Positions 1 to 4,855 of a stretch of 9,848 nucleotides of DNA are shown in pieces. Position 1 is the first letter of the stretch; the number at the start of each line of letters is the position of its first letter. The translations under genes were made by a program, and so were the position numbers. Origin of the DNA: Dehalococcoidales bacterium (GTDB lineage Bacteria; Chloroflexota; Dehalococcoidia; Dehalococcoidales; ARS1013); assembly GCA_030641585.1 (NCBI GenBank), contig DAOWHE010000018.1, forward strand, positions 1 through 9,848, in the 5' to 3' direction. The notes beneath the pieces were generated by a model. It had not been told where the DNA came from, searched no databases, and was given only the letters and a program-made list of their open reading frames with translations.

Positions 1-815
1 AGCTTAAAGTCGCCGCCGCCCTAGCCAAGCATGATACTATCGGCATTGACCTCGTTAACCACTGTGTTAATGATATACTCACCTGCGGCGCCGAGCCGCT
101 CTTCTTCTTGGACTACATTGCTATGGGCAAGCTTAAGCCAGAGCAGATAGCAGCCATTGTCCAGGGACTATCTCAGGCCTGCCATGAGGTCGGTTGCGCC
201 CTCATCGGTGGTGAAACGGCAGAGATGCCTGGCTTATATGCCAATAAGGATTATGACCTGGTGGGGTTTATCGTCGGCGCAGTAGAGAAGGCGAAGATGA
301 TAACCGGCAAGACAATTGCCGCTGGTGACCTCATTATCGGTCTTCCCTCCAGCGGACTCCATACCAACGGTTACTCCCTGGTGCGCAAGATTTTTGGCAC
401 TACTCCGTCAGCGCTGGGTGCCTACTATCCTGAGTTAGGGCAAACCCTTGGTGAAGAGCTTCTTAAGCCCCACCGCTGTTACTATAATGAACTGAAACCC
501 TTGTTACCGCTTATTAAGGGCATGGCACATATTACCGGCGGCGGTTTAACCGGCAATGTGCCCCGGGTTCTACCTAAGGGTATAGCAGCCAAGCTTCATA
601 GTGGGGCATGGATGATACCCCCAATCTTCCAGCTTATCAAGGAGCGGGGCAATGTGGCTCAGGGAGAGATGTACCGCGTGTTTAATATGGGCATCGGCAT
701 GGTGCTCATCTGCTCACCGGATAATGCTGACCGTCTCAGCCAAGCCCTGCCCGAGGCTAAAGTTATTGGTGAGGTGGTGAAGCAAACGGGAAAGGCGAAG
801 GTTATTATAGATTAG
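1..815 (+). CDS. purM: Phosphoribosylformylglycinamidine cyclo-ligase (AIR synthetase), 5'-truncated by window edge
   Basis: PurM makes 5-aminoimidazole ribonucleotide from FGAM and ATP, the fifth step of cytoplasmic purine synthesis. The open frame enters from the left edge (first full codon at base 3) and ends with TAG at 813-815, giving about 270 visible residues. The family is usually about 340-350 long, so roughly 70-75 N-terminal residues lie outside the window. The visible part starts just before the family signature GIDLVNHCVNDIL, followed by CGAEPLFFLDYIAMGKL. It continues with the ATP-site motif GGETAEMPG (bases 207-233), GLPSSGLHTNGYSLVRK, HITGGGLTGNVPRVLP and FNMGIGMVL, all typical of PurM. 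TTG at 108 is an internal Leu codon, not the start. Downstream lie a hairpin repeat, a repair gene and purH on the same strand, which fits a purine cluster with an inserted gene. Confidence 0.97.
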   Translation, partial: LKVAAALAKHDTIGIDLVNHCVNDILTCGAEPLFFLDYIAMGKLKPEQIAAIVQGLSQACHEVGCALIGGETAEMPGLYANKDYDLVGFIVGAVEKAKMITGKTIAAGDLIIGLPSSGLHTNGYSLVRKIFGTTPSALGAYYPELGQTLGEELLKPHRCYYNELKPLLPLIKGMAHITGGGLTGNVPRVLPKGIAAKLHSGAWMIPPIFQLIKERGNVAQGEMYRVFNMGIGMVLICSPDNADRLSQALPEAKVIGEVVKQTGKAKVIID

Positions 816-830
816 CTAATGGGGTGTTTA

Positions 831-904
831 AGAGGGGCGAAGCCCCTCTCACATAACCCCTCCCCCTCTCTTTGGAAGGAGAGGGGGATACAGGGGGTGA
901 GGTT
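831..904 (+). repeat. Double-hairpin palindromic repeat, copy A (intergenic, purM-alkD)
   Basis: The gap between purM and alkD is largely filled by two hairpins. The first has 8-bp arms (831-838 and 842-849) around a GAA loop. The second has arms 861-870 and 879-888 around TTTGGAAG. A GC-rich tail follows to 904. The same arrangement, in the same order, recurs inside tilS on the other strand (5147-5223). The second hairpin plus tail can be aligned over 44 bases without gaps, with 38 identical by my hand count. No T-run follows either hairpin, so neither looks like a standard intrinsic terminator. The element resembles a REP/MITE-like dispersed repeat. It may fold in the purM-alkD transcript and affect processing or stability, but that is inference. 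Confidence 0.8.
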
Positions 905-921
905 GAAAATAACAGAAGGCG

Positions 922-1605
922 ATGTCCTATAACGACATTATCAAGAAAGTAGCGTCCCTGTCCGACCCTGAGGCAGTAAAGGGCATGGCAAGGTTTGGGA
1001 TTAACCCGGAAAATACATATGGGGTGTCTCTCCCAAACCTGAGGAAGATAGCCAGGGAAACAGGTAAAGACCATGTTCTCGCCCTGAAACTCTGGACTTC
1101 AGGTATCCACGAGGCTCGGCTACTCGCCAGTATGGTGGATGAGCCAGAAATGGTAACCGAAGCGCAAATGGAAAGCTGGGTTAAAGACTTTGACTCCTGG
1201 GATGTTTGTGACCAGTGCTGTAGTAATCTCTTTGACAAAAGCAAACTTGCTTACCAGAAAGCCAGTGAGTGGAGCCGAAGGGAAGAAGAATTCGTAAAAA
1301 GGGCAGGATTTGTGCTTATGGCGACACTGGCTGTCCATGATAAAAAGGCAAGTGACGAAGATTTTCTGAAGTTCCTGCCGATGATAAAAAGGGAGTCCAC
1401 TGATAATAGAAACTTCGTTAAAAAAGCGGTTAACTGGGCACTGAGACAAGTCGGGAAACGAAACCTGGGTCTTAATAAAATGGCTATCAAAGCTGCCGGG
1501 GAGATAAAGCAGATTGAATCAAAAAGCGCCGGGTGGATTGCCGCTGACGCTCTTCGTGAACTTACTGGTGAGGCGGTTCAAAAGAGGCTGACCAAAACGA
1601 AATAG
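922..1605 (+). CDS. AlkD-like DNA alkylation repair protein (HEAT-like DNA glycosylase family)
   Basis: The 227-residue protein matches the AlkD-type DNA alkylation repair family. These are all-helical HEAT-like proteins that excise N3- and N7-alkylated purines such as 7-methylguanine and 3-methyladenine. The visible signatures are MARFGINPENTYGVSLPNLR (residues 22-41), GIHEARLLASMVD, DSWDVCDQCC (91-100), KRAGFVLMATLAVHDK and NFVKKAVNWALRQVGKRN. By analogy with Bacillus cereus AlkD, W93 and D97 (WxxxD) would be the base-stacking Trp and catalytic Asp, and R127 and W172 are candidates for the other DNA-contacting residues; this mapping is by eye. The length is normal. ATG at 922 gives the N-terminus expected for the family, although the AGAAGG before it is only 2 nt away, so initiation may be weak. 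Lysine codons are mostly AAA and the gene looks more A-rich than flanking pur genes, which may indicate separate origin. The purH gene begins 24 nt downstream. Confidence 0.88.
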   Translation: MSYNDIIKKVASLSDPEAVKGMARFGINPENTYGVSLPNLRKIARETGKDHVLALKLWTSGIHEARLLASMVDEPEMVTEAQMESWVKDFDSWDVCDQCCSNLFDKSKLAYQKASEWSRREEEFVKRAGFVLMATLAVHDKKASDEDFLKFLPMIKRESTDNRNFVKKAVNWALRQVGKRNLGLNKMAIKAAGEIKQIESKSAGWIAADALRELTGEAVQKRLTKTK

Positions 1606-1629
1606 GAAAAAGTAATCAGGAGAGTATTT

Positions 1630-3171
1630 ATGCGAGCTATTATAAGTGTCTCAGATAAGACGGGGGTAGCCGATTTTGCTAAAAGCTTAAGTCAGCTAGG
1701 CTTTGAGCTTTTCAGCACCGGCGGCACCCAAAAAGCACTGGAAGAGGCTCAGGTGCCGGTAAAAAGCGTCTCTAGTATTACCGGTTTCCCCGAGATTCTG
1801 GATGGCAGGGTAAAGACCCTGCACCCTAAAGTCCACGGCGGTCTGCTGGCCAGACGCAACCTGCCTGCCCACATGGCTGAACTTGCCGCCAATGACATCC
1901 AGCCCATTGACCTGGTGGCGGTTAATCTTTATCCCTTCGTCCAGACTGTAGCCAAAGAAAATGTTACCCTTGGTGAGGCACTGGAAAATATTGACATCGG
2001 CGGCCCGACCATGCTCCGGGCGGCGGCCAAGAACTTCCCCGGCGTTATCGTGGTGGTAGACCCGGCCGACTACCAGCTGGTCTTAGAGAAACTAACGCAG
2101 GGAGATTTAGATACGGCTGAGCGCAAGCGGCTGGCACAGAAGGCCTTCCAGCACGTAGCCGTCTACGATACCGCTATTTCTCAATACCTTAGGCAGGATA
2201 TGGATGGTTTCCCTGATGAGATAACCATAGCCCTAAAGAAGCGCCATGACCTGCGTTATGGTGAGAACCCCCACCAGCCGGCTGCCTTCTATGCTGAGCA
2301 AACAGTCTTAAAGCAGGATAGCGGCATAACCTGGGCAAGGAAGCTGTGGGGCAAGGAACTCTCTTTCAATAACATCCTGGATGCTGATGCCGCCCGGGGT
2401 GCGGTAACCGACTTTGCCCAGCCGACAGTGGCTATTGTCAAGCATACCAATACCTGTGGCCTTTCAAGCCATCCGGATATTGCCCAAGCTTACCGCCGGG
2501 CCTTAAGCGGCGACCCGGTGTCAGCCTTTGGCGGCATTGTGGCCGCTAACCGAACGGTTAATCTCGATATGGCTGAGGAAATGAGTAAGACCTTCTATGA
2601 GATAGTCATTGCCCCTGAGTATAATGCTGATGCCTTAGAAGTATTAAAAAAGAAGAAGAACCTGCGTATCCTGCTGGCTGAGCTACTGCCTGACTATGCC
2701 GCCAGCCCGGTAGGCTACCTTGATTACCGTCGGGTAAAGGGTGGGCTACTTGTCCAGACATCAGACTCTCAGCCAGAGGGTAGCGTTAACTTAAAAACAG
2801 TAACCAAACGGTCACCGACTGAGGCTGAGCTGGAAGACCTGAAGTTTGCCTGGCGGGCGGTAAAGCACATAAAGTCCAATGCCATCGTTCTGGTTAAGGA
2901 TAAGACCCTGGTGGGAATGGGGGCTGGACAACCTAACCGGGTAGTAAGTGTTGACATAGCTAAAGCTAAGGCCGGGGAAAAGTCCCGGGGCAGCGTTATG
3001 GCCTCTGATGCTATGTTCCCCTTCCCCGACAGTGTTGAGCAGGCAGCCGAGGGCGGGGTGACGGCTATCATCCAGCCCGGTGGCTCAATAAGAGATGAGG
3101 ACTCTATCAAGGCAGCCGATAAGCACAATATAGCCATGGTCTTTACCGGCATCAGGCACTTCCTGCACTAA
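1630..3171 (+). CDS. purH: Bifunctional AICAR formyltransferase / IMP cyclohydrolase
   Basis: PurH carries out the last two steps of IMP synthesis. It formylates AICAR with 10-formyl-tetrahydrofolate and then closes the ring. The 513-residue length is standard. The N-terminal MGS-like IMP cyclohydrolase domain (about 1-200) shows SVSDKTG, STGGT (29-33), GRVKTLHPKVHGGLLARR (59-76) and NIDIGGPTMLRAAAKN. The C-terminal transformylase domain shows RYGENPHQ (209-216), LSFNNILDADAA, KHTNTCG (271-277), SAFGGIVAANR (298-308), SDAMFPFPDSVE (459-470) and QPGGSIRDEDSI. K271 and H272 align with the catalytic Lys-His pair known in human ATIC. A good Shine-Dalgarno, AGGAGA at 1618-1623, sits 6 nt before the ATG. 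The gene follows the alkD-like gene by 24 nt and probably shares its transcript with purM. No convincing terminator was found right after the stop. Confidence 0.98.
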   Translation: MRAIISVSDKTGVADFAKSLSQLGFELFSTGGTQKALEEAQVPVKSVSSITGFPEILDGRVKTLHPKVHGGLLARRNLPAHMAELAANDIQPIDLVAVNLYPFVQTVAKENVTLGEALENIDIGGPTMLRAAAKNFPGVIVVVDPADYQLVLEKLTQGDLDTAERKRLAQKAFQHVAVYDTAISQYLRQDMDGFPDEITIALKKRHDLRYGENPHQPAAFYAEQTVLKQDSGITWARKLWGKELSFNNILDADAARGAVTDFAQPTVAIVKHTNTCGLSSHPDIAQAYRRALSGDPVSAFGGIVAANRTVNLDMAEEMSKTFYEIVIAPEYNADALEVLKKKKNLRILLAELLPDYAASPVGYLDYRRVKGGLLVQTSDSQPEGSVNLKTVTKRSPTEAELEDLKFAWRAVKHIKSNAIVLVKDKTLVGMGAGQPNRVVSVDIAKAKAGEKSRGSVMASDAMFPFPDSVEQAAEGGVTAIIQPGGSIRDEDSIKAADKHNIAMVFTGIRHFLH

Positions 3172-3288
3172 GCCAATTGCCAGCTTGCTTCCAGCAGCTT
3201 CACAGAGAAAAATAGAGATATTTGCCACCTGTGGCCACCTCTTTAGTTCACAGTGCCCCGGTCAGCTGCTGTATGTATTTCAATTAAT

Positions 3289-3317
3289 TTGACAACTGCT
3301 ATCTGATGGTTTAGTAT
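3289..3317 (+). promoter_or_regulatory. Sigma-70-type promoter for the AbrB-like gene/arsM operon
   Basis: A consensus -35 box, TTGACA, lies at 3289-3294. A spacer of exactly 17 nt separates it from TAGTAT (3312-3317), a 4-of-6 match to the -10 box. TATATT at 3315-3320 is a closer -10 match but with a 20-nt spacer. The predicted start point is near 3324, leaving a leader of about 50 nt before the GTG start at 3373. The region lies in the longest intergenic gap of the window, after the end of purH, as expected for a new transcription unit. Confidence 0.65.
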
Positions 3318-3337
3318 ATTCAGTATCTACTGAATAT
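3316..3337. promoter_or_regulatory. Inverted-repeat operator candidate over the -10/start region
   Basis: Two perfect 9-bp arms, ATATTCAGT (3316-3324) and ACTGAATAT (3329-3337), are separated by four bases. The dyad overlaps the -10 element and the predicted transcription start, which is the classic position for a repressor site. The size and AT-rich outer part are compatible with ArsR/SmtB-type or other winged-helix dimers, but no such regulator gene is in the window. The first gene of the operon is itself an AbrB-fold, potentially DNA-binding protein and could be the autoregulator. An RNA hairpin is possible as well, but no T-run follows. Confidence 0.6.
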
Positions 3338-3360
3338 TAAGAAATATACGAATACTCTGT

Positions 3361-3368
3361 GAGGTGAT
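3361..3368 (+). promoter_or_regulatory. Extended Shine-Dalgarno deciding a GTG start
   Basis: GAGGTGAT is complementary to eight bases of the 16S rRNA 3' end. It overlaps the in-frame GTG at 3364 and ATG at 3367, which are too close to be used with it. From the end of GAGG there are 8 nt to the in-frame GTG at 3373, an optimal distance. The start at 3373 is therefore preferred over the longer frame. Confidence 0.7.
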
Positions 3369-3372
3369 GAAA

Positions 3373-3645
3373 GTGGCTAAAAAGAAAAAGGATGAAGCTT
3401 GTTGTGCCCCGGAAGACATGACCTGCTGTAGGGTTGAGGCGCTGGTCAGTATAGATGACAGGGGGCAGATGGTACTGCCCAAAGAGCTCAGGGAAAAGGC
3501 GAATATCCGTGGCGGTGATAAGCTGGCCGTCACCAGCTGGGAAAAAGGCGGCAAAGTATATTGCATTTTTCTGACTAAAGCTGAAGAGCTTAGCGATATG
3601 GTGAGGACCACGCTCAGACCGGTGATTAAGGACATAACGAAATAG
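3373..3645 (+). CDS. Small AbrB/SpoVT-fold protein with paired cysteines (HgcAB-associated-protein type)
   Basis: The 90-residue protein has a lysine-rich start, then C10-C11 and C18-C19 separated by six residues (CCAPEDMTCC), then a SpoVT/AbrB swapped-hairpin domain. The core of that domain is VSIDDRGQMVLPKELREKA (25-43) followed by GGDKLAV (47-53), which is the usual DNA-binding or scaffold fold of AbrB, SpoVT and MazE-like antitoxins. A further Cys (C64) is in the domain. Proteins of this composition are, as far as I recall, annotated 'HgcAB-associated protein' in anaerobes, but no hgcA or hgcB is in this window. It is the first gene of a probable operon, with arsM starting 23 nt after its stop. 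The paired cysteines suggest As(III), Hg(II) or another soft metal as ligand, so an autoregulator or metal carrier is plausible; no function is proven. No partner toxin is present, which argues against an antitoxin role. The start is set by the Shine-Dalgarno at 3361-3368; GTG 3364 or ATG 3367 would add two or three residues. Confidence 0.82.
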   Translation: MAKKKKDEACCAPEDMTCCRVEALVSIDDRGQMVLPKELREKANIRGGDKLAVTSWEKGGKVYCIFLTKAEELSDMVRTTLRPVIKDITK

Positions 3646-3668
3646 TAATAGATAAAGGAGCTTTTCAA

Positions 3669-4499
3669 ATGGAAGGGGATGAAATAAAAAAAGAGGTAAG
3701 AGAAGGCTATGCCGAACTAGCCAGAAAGGAGAGTTCTTGCTGTGCTCTAGCCGGTTCCTGCTGTGGAAGCACCGACCTGGCACAGGACATCAGCAAGAAG
3801 ATAGGCTACTCAGATGAAGAACTAAAAGCTGTCCCCCAGGGCGCCAATCTCGGCCTTGGCTGCGGCAATCCAACAGCACTGGCATCCCTGAAGGAAGGGG
3901 AAACTGTTCTTGACCTCGGCTCGGGTGCCGGTTTCGACTGCTTCCTGGCGGCGAATATAGTCAGGGAGACGGGGAAAGTAATCGGCGTCGACATGACATC
4001 GGAGATGCTGGAGAAGGCAAGGGAAAACGCCAGAAAGGGCAACTATGATAACGTGGAATTCCGGCTGGGAGAGATTGAGAATTTACCCGCCGCCGATAAT
4101 TTTGTGGACGTGGTCATTTCCAACTGCGTCATTAATCTCTCACCGGACAAGAAAAGGGTTTTTAAAGAGGCGTTCCGGGTGCTTAAGCCCGGCGGCCGGC
4201 TGATGGTATCAGATATGGTACTGCTTAAAGAACTACCTGATTTTATAAAAAACTCCATTGATGCCTATGTCGGTTGCCTCTCAGGTGCACTCTTAAAAGA
4301 CGACTACATAGCAGCGATAAGAGAGGCTGGCTTTCATGAAGTCAGGATAATGGACGAGACATTTTTCCCTCTTGAGTTCATCACCGATGACCCGATAGCC
4401 AAGGAAATTATTAATAAGGTGCAGGCAACAACAGAGGATATAAGCGATATTGAAAATTCGGTTGCCAGCATAAAGGTTTACGGGATAAAACCGAAATAA
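3669..4499 (+). CDS. arsM: Arsenite S-adenosylmethionine methyltransferase
   Basis: ArsM methylates As(III) with S-adenosylmethionine to mono-, di- and trimethylarsenicals in the cytoplasm, a detoxification route that ends in volatile products. The 276-residue protein has SAM motif I LDLGSGAG (81-88), the acidic ribose-binding strand GVDMT (106-110) and the post-motif LKPGGRLMVSDMV (172-184). The three cysteines required for As(III) handling in the family are present: C65 (LGLGCGNP), C153 (SNCVINLS) and C203 (YVGCLSGA). The 50-residue spacing of the last two equals that of human AS3MT C156/C206. An N-terminal pair of double cysteines (C24-C25 and C31-C32) is also seen, as in many bacterial ArsM. 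AAGGAG at 3655-3660 lies 8 nt before the ATG. The gene follows the Cys-rich AbrB-fold gene, probably in one operon under the dyad-controlled promoter. No arsR, arsB, acr3 or arsC is adjacent. Confidence 0.95.
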   Translation: MEGDEIKKEVREGYAELARKESSCCALAGSCCGSTDLAQDISKKIGYSDEELKAVPQGANLGLGCGNPTALASLKEGETVLDLGSGAGFDCFLAANIVRETGKVIGVDMTSEMLEKARENARKGNYDNVEFRLGEIENLPAADNFVDVVISNCVINLSPDKKRVFKEAFRVLKPGGRLMVSDMVLLKELPDFIKNSIDAYVGCLSGALLKDDYIAAIREAGFHEVRIMDETFFPLEFITDDPIAKEIINKVQATTEDISDIENSVASIKVYGIKPK

Positions 4500-4528
4500 G
4501 GGAGTGGGCTGAAGCTCAGCCCCACCCT
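4500..4528. terminator. Hairpin between convergent gene ends, possible bidirectional terminator
   Basis: Directly after the arsM stop, GTGGGCTGA (4504-4512) pairs with TCAGCCCCAC (4516-4525) across an AGC loop with one bulged C. GGG/CCT flanks lengthen the stem. The minus-strand transglutaminase-like gene stops at 4535, so the hairpin separates two convergent units. The plus-strand side is followed by ATATCACTAAAA with no T-run. The minus-strand side is followed by TTATTTCGGTTTTA, which is somewhat T-rich. Terminator function is plausible from position, weak from sequence. Confidence 0.5.
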
Positions 4529-4534
4529 ATATCA

Positions 4535-4855
4535 CTAAAACCGAACCGTGATTACCGGCTTTATGTTCACCGGAACGATATCCCACATTCCAGAGGAGCC
4601 AAGTGGCCGGGATACCTCAATCCTCTTGCCCTCAACTTCACTCCAGCCATGAATTACGGGTATTATCAACCAGCGCCCAAACAGTAGCCGAGCCCGAGCC
4701 AGACCAATACAAGCTACAACTCTTGCCGATATTCCTAGTGCTTTACACTGTCGCTTAAACCTTATGGATTTAGTAAAACAGTCATTTCTAAACAGGTTAT
4801 ACGGTTCTTGTCTCAGCCTCTCGGCTATTCTCTCCGCCTTTTTTAGGTTACTCAC
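4535..4855 (-). CDS. Small transglutaminase-like protein
   Basis: The 106-residue protein shows the order of motifs of the transglutaminase-like superfamily: NDCFTKS (catalytic-type Cys at C26), a CKALGISARVV strand-helix segment (37-47), HGWSEVEG (H69, W71), and IEVSRP (79-84), where the third catalytic residue, often Asp, would be E80 or a neighbour. It is very short and seems to be a minimal core domain, comparable to the Transglut_core3 or lasso-peptide B2 type, though no lasso precursor or synthetase is present. Members may be cysteine proteases, cross-linkers or inactive. The start is GTG (4855-4853), which overlaps the tilS stop as GTGA, so translation is probably coupled to tilS. No signal peptide is seen, hence cytoplasmic. 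The substrate is unknown. Confidence 0.65.
   Translation of the reverse strand: MSNLKKAERIAERLRQEPYNLFRNDCFTKSIRFKRQCKALGISARVVACIGLARARLLFGRWLIIPVIHGWSEVEGKRIEVSRPLGSSGMWDIVPVNIKPVITVRF

Noticed and set aside
831..888. Intrinsic terminator after purM
   Set aside because: Strong hairpins but no following T-run, and the same structure occurs inside the tilS coding region, so it is better explained as a dispersed repeat.
805..1074. Minus-strand open frame of 89 codons over the end of purM, the repeat and the start of the alkD-like gene
   Set aside because: It is antisense to well-supported genes, its middle is just the palindromic repeat read backwards (SPSPSKERG), and it has no recognisable domain.
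3224..3240. GCCACCT direct repeat (3224-3230 and 3234-3240) upstream of the operon promoter
   Set aside because: Only two short copies, about 50 bases upstream of the -35 box; too little to call a regulator site.
3327..3783. Two overlapping minus-strand frames of 113 and 148 codons opposite the AbrB-like gene and arsM start
   Set aside because: They are shadows of two clearly coding plus-strand genes with good ribosome sites, and their compositions are not protein-like.
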